From Leptoclinus maculatus (taxonomy: Eukaryota; Chordata; Actinopteri; Perciformes; Stichaeidae), in assembly GCA_032191485.1 (NCBI GenBank), contig JAVDOI010000136.1, positions 378,501-442,500 of the forward strand: 64,000 nt of DNA, in the 5' to 3' direction. Of this stretch, positions 1-12,350 are shown in pieces. The notes beneath the pieces are model-generated. The model was not told where the DNA came from and searched no databases. It worked only from the letters and a program-made list of their open reading frames with translations. Each line of letters opens with the position of its first letter. Positions within the stretch are counted from its first letter, which is position 1. Position numbers and translations under genes: made by a program.

Positions 1-1149
1 AAAAAAAACTCACTTTATTGTTTTCCTAAAAAATATATTTTTTTAAATTCGGTTTTAAGTTGTTGTTTTTTTCAAATGATAAATTGAATGTCCTGCAGTC
101 CTCTTCACACCTAAGTCATTTTATTTATAACCTAAGAAAAATGAATGCACTGTAATTTTTAGATATCCCACAAAAGCAAATTGTGTGCAATCCACAAAAT
201 CATGAAGCAGGAAGTACGACGACACGGTGCTGCCCACCTCTCCAACACTGCTGTGCATGCCCTCTCTCTCTCCCTCTCACCCTATTTTGCCTCCATAACT
301 CGTCTTCTTTCAGACTCGTGGAAAGAAAACATTTATTTTATTACTTTGTCTGTTTGTGTCTGTAGATTTCTCCTAAAGTAATGAACTAGGGAAGCTTCAT
401 GGTGATATCTATTAGTCATTTTTATTTTTACTGGAAGTATCACAGAAACATCACATGTTGTGTAATTCTCTCCGTCCAGGCCAGAAGAACATATCACAAG
501 TCCCCCCTCCTGCAGTACCAACAGCATTATTAATAATGAATCACAAAGATCTCTATTTGATGCTTTGGTCCTCTCTCTGACGCTCTGACCCCACTTTGAG
601 AAAAAGAAAAAAGGCTTTTTTGAAGAATATTCTCGCTCGTCTCCACTGAAGCGCGCGGAGAGCATCTCTGTTCGAAGAGGCTTTTATTGGACGTGAGAGC
701 ACCTGACCGTCCTCGATCTCCCGACGACTTCTCAGCCGTCTCCGTCCCGCCAAACGCTGCTGGAGACACATTCAGATATCAGAGGCCGGGACGATGGCTT
801 CTTCTGCGCCAACAGAATCTCTCCAGGTTCATTTGTTTTTAGAGAAAAGGTGGTGGTAAAAAGACGAGATGATGAGGTGCCATGTTATGCAACAATCTAA
901 CAGGATAAACCGAACTTTGCTCTGATGCATTTTATTCATTCATTAGGATTAAAAAAGCATCTCAACAAGCATAGATGTCATCATGTGAGGACACACTAAA
1001 TAAAATTCAACTCATGACGCCTCATCAGCTTGTGTGTTTCTATGGGTTGTGAGCACTTCGAGCAAATAAGGATTTGACCATCTCAGATTGTTTAATTCAA
1101 ACAATAACCCTAAAGAACAGAATAAAACTAAATATGGTGGTAACCTGGT

Positions 1150-1365
1150 AGACTACCAGGTACACAAAAAAAAATTACCTCCACCAAGGAGGTTATGTTT
1201 TCGGTTTGGTTTGTCTGTCTGTCAGCAGGATTGCAGAGAAACTACTGCCTCGATTTTCATGAAACTTGGTGGAAGGTTGTAGCATGAGCCAAAGAAGAAC
1301 CCATTCAATTTTGGAGTGGATCCGAATCACACAGCGGAAACAAGCAGTATTTCTTTCAGTCATGG
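1150..1365. repeat. dispersed repeat, 'CCAAGGAGGTTATG' type
   Basis: The segment starting CCACCAAGGAGGTTATGTTT, with downstream GATTTTCATGAAACTTGG and GGATCCGAATCAC, matches from memory a widely dispersed, non-coding animal repeat common in fish. Its ends are not defined here. The family name is not asserted. Confidence 0.5.
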
Positions 1366-1774
1366 AAACGGCCTCATGGCGTAGGTTTGTGCTCTCCGAG
1401 TGCCCTTCTAGTTTTGTATGTCTTTGATGTCAATATATTCCAAATATGACATGCTGGGGAAACACGTGGAAAGTGAACACTATCACTGTGCCCTTTAGCA
1501 AGGCACTCCTTCAGCTGCTGCGGTGGAGCTCCACACAGACCAGCAGGAGCAGACAGGCTGTACTGGGAAGCTCCCACCATGTTCAAAAAAGTTTTCTGTG
1601 AATAAATGAAGGTTAAAAGCTTTGTCACAGTTAAGGTCAGGCTATTAAGATATGCAGATGAGGTTCCAGGCGAAGAAAAAAAAAGGTAATTAATTGTCAG
1701 ATCACTAAAGTGAAGGTCAAAGAAACAACTGACACTTTCTGAACAGCAAACTCTCTGTTTCACGTACAGTTAAA

Positions 1775-2115
1775 GGGCCTTTCTCAAACCGGGCAATGTT
1801 TCCTCATACAACGGTTCGTATGATATCTTATGAAGAGTTACTTATTTTTCATGCGTTTTCCTTTTGAAAGTCCAGCAACACGTTTAAAGTTCAACTTGCT
1901 ACATGCATACAGTCTTTTCAAAATAAACTTCCGTCTTCACAGGAAACTACTTAGTTAGGTTTAGAAATAGATCGCGATATAGTTAGTTAGGTTTGGGCAA
2001 CAAAACTATTTAGTTAGGTTTCGGAAAAGATCGTCGTTTGGGTCAAAGTAACCACAGAAGTGTCGTTGCTTAAATACGCAAGTTACGTGACAAATAAATC
2101 AACGTTGTCGTGCGA
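1775..2115. repeat. dispersed element, parent of the 62.5 kb minisatellite
   Basis: It contains CATACAGTCTTTTCAAAATA, then copies of a TTAGTTAGGTTT core, then a tail GTGACAAATAAATCAACG. The same order of blocks recurs in N7 intron 1 (51935-52060), and parts recur at 59265-59340. The core is the reverse complement of the unit amplified at 62525-63852, so this looks like a low-copy version of the source element. Confidence 0.65.
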
Positions 2116-2129
2116 TGTGTCCTTGTCCT

Positions 2130-2325
2130 TTGCCCCCGCAGGCTGTTCCTGTGGTGTGTGAATGAGTATGAATGTTATTTAGAGTCCTGATGGGCAGGTG
2201 GCACCTTGTATGGTAGCCATCAGTGTGTGAATGGTTGAATGGTTGAATGAACATGTGGAGTTAAAGGGCTTTGAGTGGTCGGAGAACTAGAAAAGCGCTA
2301 CACAAGTACAGTCCATTTACTTACA
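2130..2325 (+). repeat. dispersed repeat ending 'AAAAGCGCTACACAAG'
   Basis: The block with TGAATGGTTGAATGGTTGAA followed by GGGCTTTGAGTGGTCGGAGA and AGAAAAGCGCTACACAAGTA is, from memory, a very common non-coding fish repeat. There is no coding potential. Exact ends are uncertain. Confidence 0.55.
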
Positions 2326-2924
2326 GGTGGTATAAATATGAAACCTTTGATGAGTCTTGAGTTTACTTTTTAATGGTCAGAGGTCTTTCTGCCAATTCTC
2401 TCTGGAAATCAAACCAGCAACCTCGTTATCCACCTCCAGGCCACCTGGCGAGTCATCCTGAGGGGAACTTTAGGCAGAGCTGTAAAACAAAGTTTATTCC
2501 TACCTTTTTCCCTCCAATGACATCGAGTCTCAGCTCCCCAACTGTCATCCTGAATGTATTCCAATAGGTCAATGAATATTCATCGGGCCTTTATTAGCAT
2601 ATTGTTCAGGATATTAGCATAGCCAGTGACACAAACATCAGCGTGAGGGGAGCGGATGAATCAGAGGGCACGCAGGGAACCAGTGGGCAGATCGAGGCCC
2701 GGAGGGGACAGCGGGTCAGCATTCATTACCTTCATGAAAGACGAGTCACAGAAGACACAGGACGGCCTAACAGGGAGAGGTAGCAGCAAAGGAGACGACC
2801 CACAACTAGTTTTAGCCATCTGTTTGAAATGTATGAAGCACTAATGTCTCAAAATGGTATGTCTTTCTTGTTTTGTGTTGACAAGATAATTACTTTCAAT
2901 TAACTCTTATTGCAGCAGATTGGA

Positions 2925-3250
2925 CCAGATGGCAACCTCCGCGAATGGCGCCGTGGCAAAGACGCCGTATACGTCTCTGGTAGAGACCTGTCAATCACTG
3001 TGTAGCCCCGCCCCTAAAGCATCCCCTGCTTTATGGTCTGTTTGACTCTAAATGGACCATAATCTACTAAATGAACATCATGTTGTATTGAAGAAGACTT
3101 GAAACTAGAGATTGAGACCATAAACTCATGTTTACAATGTTTACTGAGGTAATAAATCAAGAGAGAAGTAGAGTCATTTTCTCATAGACTTCTATAGAAC
3201 CAGAGGAGTCGCCCCCTGGTGGACACTAGAGAGAATGCAGCTTTAACACA
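2925..3250 (+). repeat. dispersed repeat family R1, copy 1 of 3
   Basis: This block matches 22425-22682 (same strand) and 60850-61140 (opposite strand) almost base for base. The shared part includes TGGACCATAAT, CATGTTTACAATGTTTACTG and CCCCCTGGTGGACACTAGAG. Nothing in it looks coding. Three copies within 64 kb at high identity suggest a recently active non-autonomous element. Confidence 0.75.
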
Positions 3251-5272
3251 TGAAGCATTGGCTTCACTCAGCAGAACTGGAGGTTTCCGCCTGCCAAAGA
3301 CTGTCTCAAATACGTCACATTAACAAAACTAAACTGGCTAATTAAGCTCCATCTGTGAGAGTGGACAGCATTCTCAGTCAGTTCCTCAGTGTAACATACT
3401 TTGACCAAGGAGCAGCAAGAGGAGGCTCGCTAGACTTTGAGAGTAACAGTATTTATAAATAACTTTAACCAGATTGGCTTTATTTTCACTAAACTATAGT
3501 CATTCGGCAGTTCCCACTGATTTCTAATTAAACCTCGATCTCCAGATCTTCCCAATGTTCTGCTGAACGGACATGTGAAATGACCTTCAACCAATCCAGA
3601 GCTGTGTGTAGAACAAAAACAGAAAGTTAAAGAAAGGGAAAGGTTCGTCTTTCCATCACTTAGACAGGACTAATGGCACCTAATGGACTCATTGGTTGAT
3701 AAGTGGAAAGTGCTTGTGACCCTCCAGTTCCAGTCGCCGTGTGCACACACGCAGCCGCACAGCGAGGCCGATGCCGTCATTGCTGCCGTGAGATGCCAGG
3801 TGAGATGAGGCTCCGGAATGCAAATGCGATTCCGAGATAAAGCCCATGCATTTTTCATTACGAACGCGGCAGCTTCGCTCCTCTGATATGACAATGAGCG
3901 CTTTATCGTCCCATGTGCTCAGCCGGGCGTGCGACCACGGGCGCAAATGCAATCCAGCACCTCGCTGGAACCGTTTCAGCTCTGCACTGCAGGAAACATA
4001 ATGCACTTGTTATACACAAGAGGATTCATTGTATTATATCACTTGAAAAAAAAGATCCAGACATTAATGTTGATTTTTTTTGTCATTGCTGGATTGCTAC
4101 TGCATGCAGCGGGTCATCGTCCAAATTATCTGAAATTTTCGTGCACAACTTTGCAGAAAAAAGTTTGAGTCGGTACAACTTGCAGAGCCTCACTCGGCAT
4201 CTAAAGATGACGGGCAGACGACAGCGGTGTGTCTTTGTGTCTTTTTGTGCCTTTAATTTTTGGGCTCTATAAATAAAACAGCTCAGTTAGTCAGGTGTGC
4301 AGTTAACTCCTAATATTGTCTCAACAAAAACATTAAGACTAAAGAGAGAATAAAATAGCATTACACATTTATAAACCTAAAGAGAATGTTTTTACTACTG
4401 GCATTTAAAACATTGTTGAAGACATCAAATATGATATGATACTTTATTGTCTTGGACTCAAATGCTGCACACATGACATATTGTCACTACAGCTGCTCCA
4501 TACGAGACAGACAAACAAAGAAACATGTACTGAAGCACATTAAGACCACACATTCCACATATTGCACGACCCCCGAGCATCATATCATTAATCCATTGGA
4601 AATGCTTGACGCATGTACACATATAAAACATACAAACCATGTAGTACTTCATATCTGCGTGTGAGTGACAGATACGAACTTAAAACCTCAGTGAGCTTCA
4701 GGCACGGAGCTCCTCGCTGCTGTCGGTACCTCATTAAAACATGCACGGCCGTGTAGTCGAGCTGCCTTTAATGAGCAGTGTGCCCCGATCGCTGTCACCC
4801 TGAAGCACAGGCGGCCGTCCGTCCACCCCTGAAACGGAACAGCTCACTCAGCCGAAATGAAGCCTGACGGGACCTTCAAGGGCACAGCAAAGCTCCCTCC
4901 CTCTGACCTTCTGTTGGACGCAGTCTGCAGAATCTGCTCTGCACAGAGCGTGACCTGTGACCTTTTGACCTTTTGACCATTTTTAACAATTGTTTTCGTT
5001 CCCAATTTATTTGTGTTTATTCTCTCATCTCAGATCTCTGTGGCATTTGACCGTCTTTGATGCCGGTAAAGCCTTTTTGAATTGATCAGTGACTGATTTA
5101 TGGAAGTATTCTGATCGTTTACTGCAGTAAAAAACATGTATCTTGACTTTGTACTTGTGTACAGTATTTGAGTAAATGTACTGAGTTACATTCCACCACT
5201 GATGTGTTGTATCCCGCTCAGATTATTAACACGTCGTGCTGATAAAGGAACCGTTTTGTGAAGCAGCAGGAA

Positions 5273-5274
<2 letters not shown>

Positions 5275-5316
<42 letters not shown>
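5275..5316 (+). repeat. (AG)n microsatellite
   Basis: Uninterrupted AG dinucleotide run of about 21 copies. Confidence 0.95.
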
Positions 5317-5317
<1 letters not shown>

Positions 5318-6177
5318 AGTTGTGTTAGAAGGTGTTTACTGAATGTGTGTGACACAAAGAGACAGGGAGATATAGATAGATGGAAAGAGAGAAAGATGGG
5401 AGTCTATGTTTTATTCATCTCTGGTTAAGTGCCATTGAGAGCTGCAGTAGAGCTGCAGGATGAAACCATTCCACTGGACCAACAGAGCGTCCTGTTAACC
5501 TCACTATGTTCCCTCCAACATGGCCGACACACGCATGTTTTTATTTGTGTTGCATTCAAACTCCTCTACCAAGAACCTGAATTCAATTCAGGTATTTCTG
5601 GGATTGTTTATTGTTTTGTTTGAGCTCTAATTTATTTATTCACATTAAAAGCTGCCAAATGAATAATTAGTTTTGAATGTTAAAGAGTGAAAAAACAATG
5701 CTTCACATGAAACCGCCATGATTGAATCATTCATTGATATTTATTTAGGTCTTTAAATTAAAATGATCATTCATCAAAACTAACAATAAAAATCTACCCT
5801 GTGACAGTTAAAGAAAACAATACAAACGTGTGTAAAGGATTCATGAACACAATGCCGGTGAAAAGACTGAATCCAACATTTTGGTACCAAAACCTGTTTG
5901 TGGAGCTTCATTCCTCGGCCAGTGTGTTGCTGCCCTCTGCTGCCTGTCAGTGTGAATGGTGTCCTGATAACAGCTTTCCAAGTATGGAGCTCCTTCATGC
6001 CACTATGTCTCTTCACAGATCATTCATTGTAAGAACAAAAAAAATAGAATTTAGGGACAAAGATTCAACCCCAAAAAAGCTGACTTTTGACTTTTTTCCC
6101 CAACGTGAAGAATGATCACTACCTCATTCTTGTTCATATAGAAAGTGCATTTTAATTTTAATATATTTTTATCTAAC

Positions 6178-6246
6178 ATTTATTTATCCAGGAAAGTCCC
6201 ATTGAGATTTAAAATCTCTTTTCCGAGGCCGTCCTGGCCGAGACAC
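6178..6246 (+). repeat. retroelement-like tail fragment
   Basis: The segment ATTTATTTATCCAGGAAAGT followed by CCCATTGAGAT and a CTTTTCCGAGGCCGTCCTGG block resembles a fish non-LTR retroelement 3' end. A related TTTATTTAACCAGG motif ends the LINE at 25049-26869. It abuts the natterin remnant that follows. Confidence 0.5.
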
Positions 6247-6253
6247 TAACACA

Positions 6254-6387
6254 GTCCCCCCCAAACCATTACTGCAAAGTCCAAACGGTGACGATAAGTA
6301 CAAGGCCGACATCTCTTTCACTGCACGCCTGAGTCGCCACGTTGGTGGATCGCTGTCAACCTATTCCTAATGAGCCTTGTCCCCTAA
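6254..6387 (+). pseudogene. natterin-like pseudogene, C-terminal remnant
   Basis: This short piece preserves three landmarks of the end of the natterin effector exon, in order: a VPPNHxC-like stretch at 6254-6275 (broken by an extra base), a KADISFTARLSR stretch at about 6301-6340, and a VDRCQPIPNEPCP ending with TAA at 6385-6387. The roughly 30 residues that normally separate the last two landmarks are deleted, which also changes the frame. No upstream DM9 or pore region is visible nearby. It is a decayed relic marking the left limit of the cluster, on the strand opposite to N1. Confidence 0.8.
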
Positions 6388-6954
6388 GGATTCAGTGTTT
6401 CCAGAGCTTTCTAACAATGACAAACCATCGTGACCCACGATGGTTTGGACCTCTCCACTAATCGATTCAAAAGTATATTGACAGGAATTTCAAAAAATCT
6501 TAATTATATTTATGTTGTATTTATGTAACTCTTAGCCCTTATTTATTCTGGATAATCCTGTAGACATTTTGAATGTCTACAAAGTTTCACCACTTGAACA
6601 GACATCAATCTAAAACTTCAAAAAGTAAAAAAAGTACTTTGTAGAAATAAATGTCACATACAAGAGACGTCAGACTTAAAATAAACCAGGAAAATGCATC
6701 AATCAAAGAATTTTCATTCAGACTTTCCGATGCTCAAATGATCTTTAATCCTGTTTTTTAAATCTTGCATGATTATAAAAGTATCTAGTTTAAAATGTCT
6801 TTGTATCTCACAACACGATGACGGTCGAACAAACTTTAACAGCAACAGTAACCTGTAGATATGCAACACTGCAAGTGACACTTTGAACATATTTTAACTC
6901 CGCCCATCAGGATGTAAACTAATGTACATTCAAGGAAACTTGCACACCAATGGC

Positions 6955-7055
6955 ACAGCCTTCGGGAGCAATTTGAGGTTCGGTATCTTGCCCGAGGACA
7001 CTTTGACATGTGGACGAGCCGGGGATTGAACCACGGATCATCTGATTGGGGACGA
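6955..7055 (+). repeat. dispersed repeat with 'GCCGGGGATTGAACC'
   Basis: The order CTTGCCCGAGGACACTTTGA, then GACGAGCCGGGGATTGAACC, matches a common fish interspersed repeat. A second copy is at about 41655-41730. The GATTGAACC box recalls a tRNA T-arm, but no tRNA folds here. Confidence 0.55.
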
Positions 7056-7167
7056 CACGCTCTACTTGATTGAATATTTAATATCAAATTTTTCATGAAT
7101 TCCACTTGTTGCCTGGAAAACAATTAGTTAAATAAAAGCAGAAACAAATAGTTAAAAGCCAAGTACT

Positions 7168-7173
7168 TTTATT
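7168..7173 (-). terminator. poly(A) signal of N1
   Basis: AATAAA on the minus strand, about 110 nt past the N1 stop codon, inside a conserved 3'-UTR context (AAGACAATAAAA then TACTTGGC). N4 has the same context at 31625-31645. Confidence 0.8.
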
Positions 7174-7280
7174 GTCTTATGAAATATATCAAGGCATATA
7201 AAGACTTATCATTACATTGTTACGTGTGTCCAACACACAATTTGTCAGGTACTGTATCTCATTGAGCCTCCATCATTCTC

Positions 7281-9861
7281 TCAGGGACAGGGTGTGGGAT
7301 CAGGTACCGGTTCACAGGGATCCACCACAGCCCGGACTTCTCCCATTTGGACGCTTCTGTAGGTCCCAGAGATGGACGTCCATGTGGTCACCCCGTTGCT
7401 GTAGGTGCGGTTGAGGCGTGCAGTGTAAGGGATGTCTGCCCCGTACTTATACCCCACCATACTGACACCACAGGACTGGTTTGGTGGGACTTTGCACTCA
7501 ACAGAAACAGTGTGGGTGGTCGACTCAATATAAGTTGTCCCCGTGGTGAACTGGAGGGTCGTCTCCTCGCTAAACCCGATACCTGCGGAGCCAATTATGG
7601 GGATTTCAGCAGTGATGCTAGTGTGGATGCCCACCGTGATAGAAAAGCTGGTGTCCCACCTTTGCTCCACTTGGATTGTCTTTGAGATTGTTGCTGTCGC
7701 TGTCACTGTCTGGCACTGGTAGTTGGTGACGGAAGACTTGCGCATGGTCTCTGGAGGATACTCAATGGGTTTGACCCCATCAGTCTTATACTTGACATCA
7801 GACAAGTTCTCACTGTAAATATCTTTACTGAAGGTCAGGACCTGGTAGGTATAATACCAATACTCAGAACCTTCCCAGGGAAGGTAGAAGACCTTATCTT
7901 TAACATCCACTTTTCCAAGACCATACTCGTTCATCCCAACATATACTTCTTTGGAGCAGGTCCTGACTGAATTCTGAGGCACTGATCCGTAGGAGCCATC
8001 CCTCCATTCCATAATCTCAAAGTTGTCTTTGTTCACAAGGATTTGAAACGGCCATAAAAAGCTATTGTACACTATCCCTTTATAGGAGTAGTGGCAGTAA
8101 GGATCTACGCCAGGGCTGTAGAAGCCGGCGTTGCACCAGAATTGGCAAACATAGTCGACGCGTCCAACATATTGGTTGTTGATTGAGATTGCTCCTTTTG
8201 GGAGAGAGCGGTTAAAGAATTGCCATTCCAGATTGGTTTGATAAATGTTGAGTGATGAATACTGGTCCAGCTTGGTCTTAATCTCCACAGGAGTTGGAAC
8301 AGCTTGATTTGTCGATCCGTTAGTAGTGATATTGGGAACCCTGTCCCCCAGACTTGGGTCCAGGAACAGGACTTTGAAAAAGCAGGAAAGAAAGTTTAAG
8401 TATAAACTAAATAACATCAGTAAACAATTGTTTATCCCTACTGCCTGTTGAAAGCAGACAAATGTGGAATAAAGATGTTATAGTGGGCAAGCAAACAAAC
8501 AAACATTCATCAAATATTCAGCCAACGCAGATCGAATCAAGTTAACCTCCCTAGCTCGTAGCAAGCTAATGTTATATACCTGATGCTATGCTAACCATCC
8601 ATAGGTGCTAACGTTTACGTTCACATTATTAAGTGACTCTCGTACCCGGGCACGTTTTTAGGTGCCTGATGAAGTTTGATGTGTCTGATCCAGTACCCTT
8701 CATTTTGCATCAAGTAATTCTTTAGTCTGGGCCTTGTGTTATCATCGTCAACGGTTATGACAAATAGCACCGCAGAGCTGTGCTTGCCCTGGTGTTGTTG
8801 ATGCAGTGACATGCCCACCAGATGTGTAAGGTTACACATGATAATAAGGGGAATAACATTCAGTTTGTCAGACATTTTTATTAATGTTTTTGCACCAAAC
8901 AAAAAAAAATAGAATAAAGATCCTACACAAGACCCAAGTCGTGTGTTCGAGTCGAGTCTCAAGTCAATTGTCGAGTCACTGTACTGTGCAAATTAGGTGC
9001 AACAATAGACCAAGTCACGAACTCGAGTCACCATCTCTCTGACTCGCAGCACTCCCAAACTGCTGCAGCTGTGTCAAAAAGGTGAATTCTCTCTAATGGG
9101 ACCAGAGAAGGTGGACCTCGTGTTTTCATCAATGATGCTTTGTGCTTAAACATAGTGAAGTGTGCTGGACAATGTTCCCTTATGTTTCATTTGTTTATAT
9201 TAATATGTCTGCCATATTGCCCAGAGAATTGTTTTGTTGCTGCTGTTTAGGTTCCTCCTGATGCAAATTCAAAAAGATGCACTACTTTAATGTTTCGTTT
9301 TTCATGTTTTCGCTGTGAAGCAAACGGGCTAAAACTGCATGTTGTGCAACCGTGTGTTGCACAACAACAATAAATTGTCCTTGAATCCTTGAACGTCACA
9401 GTTTACTACCAACTATCATATACGTTACCTTTTTGCCTCAAATTACCTTTTTAGGATATTGTAATGACTCAAGGTTCACAATATAGACATTTTACACATT
9501 GTGAAAGACAGCATTAAAGAATGTGTTTGACTAATCACTCAGACCTACTCTGACTATTCCACAGACCTCACTTCATTTGTGTTGAGTTTGAAAATGGATT
9601 GTAATGCTAAAACATGCTACTAAGTTTCCAAATGTTATACTTTACGCACCACATATTTAATCACTACAAAGCACCAAAGTATTTGAATGTCGTGGCTCCA
9701 CAGATGTGATTTCGGTAAACTGACCCTTAAAAGAAAAAAAAAGCGCAACGAGGACACTTGGAACAGAAACATGGAGAATTCAAACTGTAATGGTGGTTCA
9801 GTTTACCTGACTCAGCGTACAGAGCCGGCAGGACCAACAGCAGCAACACTGACAGCTTCAT
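7281..9861 (-). CDS. N1: natterin-like protein (DM9 repeats + aerolysin-type pore domain)
   Basis: Two coding exons on the minus strand: leader 9861-9807 and effector 8371-7281, giving 381 residues. The leader starts MKLSVLLLLVLPALYA, a clear signal peptide, with acceptor CTGCAG directly before the ATG. The phase-1 intron has donor GTAAAC and acceptor CAAAG. After a linker of about 45 residues, two DM9-type repeats span roughly residues 65-210 (YVC, CxxGFY, YGLGKV, YQVLTF motifs). An aerolysin-like beta-rich region follows to about residue 375, with an alternating polar/apolar stretch near residues 270-300 suited to the membrane hairpin. Sequons NRT and NQS and the closing CEPVPDPTPCP are present. 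In toadfish and other fish, natterins are secreted venom or mucus proteins; a pore-forming defence role here is inferred. It is transcribed away from the rest of the cluster. Confidence 0.9.
8635..9025. repeat. dispersed repeat in N1 intron ('GAGTCGAGTC' type)
   Basis: The N1 intron holds a stretch with TCGAGTCGAGTCTCAAGTCA and CACGAACTCGAGTCACC, typical of a dispersed fish repeat. The downstream part (to about 9390) ends ACAACAATAAATTGTCCTTG then AATCCTTGAA, like a retroelement tail. The 113-codon open frame inside is not convincing as a gene. Confidence 0.45.
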
Positions 9862-9984
9862 CTGCAGATGAAACACAGAACAGGATCACTGTTACCTGCC
9901 ACCAGTTTGTACCATCAGACCAACTTTAATATCCAACATTGGTGAAAACAACAGAACATCAAATATTCAGCTACTGAGACAGTT

Positions 9985-11225
9985 AAAAAGAGTTTCAAAG
10001 ATAATGTGCACAGAAAAACAAGACTTTGATCATCTGTTCATGAATCTGAGAACATTCTCATTTCAAGCTGTGTGGAAATGATTGCTTTTTAATTAGGTGA
10101 GTGGTTGTAAATTTCTCATATGAATTCACTTTTTTACGACTAACCTAAAAAAAAGACAACTACCGAACAACAAGTGTTTAAAGCGGTTGGAATATATGAG
10201 AAGCACTCACCATCAGATTTAAAAACCAGTCCAACGTGTCCAGGCTTATGTAACTGCCTTACCGCTGATCAAAAACAAATATGCACTCTCACTTTGTTTG
10301 GGCTTTGACTTTGACCATTAAATATTGGGATAGAAGTAGAAATCAATAGGATGTTAACAAAAAAAGTTATTGTGTTAATGTCTGTCTGTCTGGATATTCA
10401 TCTATCTTTTATAACTCTATAATTATATTTGTTTGTAGTTTGTTTTTATTCATGTAAACTACAGATTACTGGCGTCTGCCTGCATCATAAAATAATATTA
10501 TTATATTATTGTTTCTAAAGGCGTCTGTAAAGCAGGTTCAAAAAAAGAAAATCCCTTTTGGTGTTTCAGTTATGTCTATAAACAGATTCTGCATTCACGT
10601 GTAGAATCTGGAGAAAACGGATACGATTTTAGCATCGTCAGCGTTCTGGTTGTTCAATCAGTCAGATGAGACGACGCTCACCTGAAACCTGGAGGAGGGG
10701 TGATTGGGAGAAAACAGACCTTCCCGATCCTCGGGATGTGGGAGGAGTTCGAGGAGGCCACAGAGAAGGACTTTCAGTTGGTCTCGCTGAAGTTCTGGCA
10801 AACTGTAATCTGATTTCAACAAATAAACATTGGGGTTAAAGTAGTAATCATTAACATGAGATTTTGTGCATGAAGGCTGGGAGGCAGGATTAAAGGAAAC
10901 TCTTGTTTGCTCTGTGGGCCTCATAATACACAAGATCACAGTATCTTCATCTGAGTTTTATACGTGGAAGTCAAACTTGTTGTTGCTTCACGCATCACTG
11001 GGCAACTTTCAAAGTAATGAGTGAGCGCTGCCTCCTACGCTGTATCCAGTTGTCTTCATAGGACCTGACTGAGAGCTGATATTATATGCCTGAACTTGAT
11101 TTGGGTTGATCAGAAATTGCTATATTTATCATTTATTTGAAAACTATTTACAGAACAGACTCAGAATTGAGCTTCAGATCAATGTTATTGATCACAAGAG
11201 TAAGAGAACTGTTTTCAGAACACAG
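9985..11225. repeat. segmental duplication block D1, copy A
   Basis: The part at about 10655-11220 reappears nearly identically at 24622-25048 plus 26870-27010, and the part at 9985-10200 reappears at 27015-27220, both in the same orientation. The first part includes a minus-strand frame of 93 codons (10939-10658) also open in the other copy, with a TATA-like TATAAAAC upstream at about 10955 and a donor-like CAG/GTGAGC at 10684. I cannot name any product. Copy A keeps an uninterrupted ATATTA site (11079-11084) where copy B carries a LINE. Confidence 0.8.
10209..10262 (-). promoter_or_regulatory. N1 putative 5' non-coding exon and weak TATA
   Basis: On the minus strand CTGATG is followed by the donor GTGAGTGC at 10210. 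This matches the 5'-UTR exon donors of N5 (ATATGATG then GTGAGTAC) and N6 (AAAGG then GTGAGTGC). A degenerate TATA (TTACATAAG) lies about 40 nt upstream. The transcript would join this short exon to the acceptor abutting the start ATG at 9861. TATA quality is poor, so the start point is uncertain. Confidence 0.45.
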
Positions 11226-12350
11226 ATACAGTCGACCTCTAACACATTATATTGCTCTGCTCACCACTACAACACAGTCAATCTTAGTTTAATGTGATGG
11301 ACCGGATGAATCACACTTCATGGGATGCATTTATCTTAACAATCAAGACAAGTCATAAAAACTTCATAAGGTTTCACAGAAAGAGAAAAGAGAAGGATTT
11401 TGTTTTAAAATTGCTGAACAAATATCTTTACATACTTGGCATGAAACAAGAGAAGTGAAAGGACACAGCCTTTAAAGAGGCGTTGCTGGTGTTTTCTTAA
11501 ATGTCTTCATGGCTGAGTCATTGAACAAACCCTGCACATACTTTCACGTTGTCTTGGCTCTGACATTGAACAGTAAACAGTAACTGATCCAGTGCCATCA
11601 GAGTAGATCGATGTTTCTGCTCATTCCATGCATACAGGATGTTTTGAAGATACACTTCTCACGTAGGTTTACTCAGTCTGTAGGTTCACAAAAACTACTT
11701 GGTTTAAAAAAAAAAACTGCTGTTTGGGTTAAAAAAGTACGTTTGTTACGTAAAATGAGTTGGTTTGTTAAGTAACTGATGTTAATAAAGTACGAAACAA
11801 AAGTTATATTAAGTTCATGCTGACTTGATTTCACGTGTCCTGAAATTAGTTTTAGAGTCATATCTTAGGATATGAAAAGAAGAAAAGGATCAAATGTTGG
11901 AGGTTCCTTTGAATACTGGAACTTCACTTACATTTGCATATAATTATAATAACTGTAACTGTTAACACAGAACATTTCTAAATATGTTTTAACAGCAAAG
12001 TACGTTGTGTTTTAGGGGAAAAAAATAATGAAATACTTAAATGTACTGCGTGACAAGTACCTAAATACTGAATGACTAAATTGTGACTGCTTTTCAGCAG
12101 TACTCTGCTTCCTTTTCTTGTGAACGACACTTTCTCACCAGAAACTGGGACCCTCACTGCCCACAGTTCTACCCAAAAATAAAAAAGCATATTCTTCCTG
12201 TCACCTGTATTGCCAGGTATCAATCTAGATTGTTTCATCATCATGAAACTACTCTAGACAAGGTGTGAGGATTATCTTCAGTAGCTGGGTCATGACCTCT
12301 GACCTTTTTTTTTCTTCTTTCTAGTTTAATTTCATTAGAGAGAAGTCAGA

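Larger units (their letters stand above)
1..6253. other. gene-poor left flank
   Basis: I find no recognisable coding exon here on either strand. The open frames are short (mostly under 130 codons), have no domain signature and do not chain through plausible splice sites. The stretch holds dispersed repeats, listed separately at about 1150, 1775, 2130 and 2925, plus an (AG)n microsatellite at 5275. It could be intergenic or intronic to a gene lying off the left edge; the sequence does not decide. Confidence 0.55.

Noticed and set aside
3670..4272. Open frames of 70-119 codons on both strands near 3.7-4.3 kb
   Set aside because: Overlapping frames in several phases, no domain, no signal peptide and no splice partners; expected by chance at this length.
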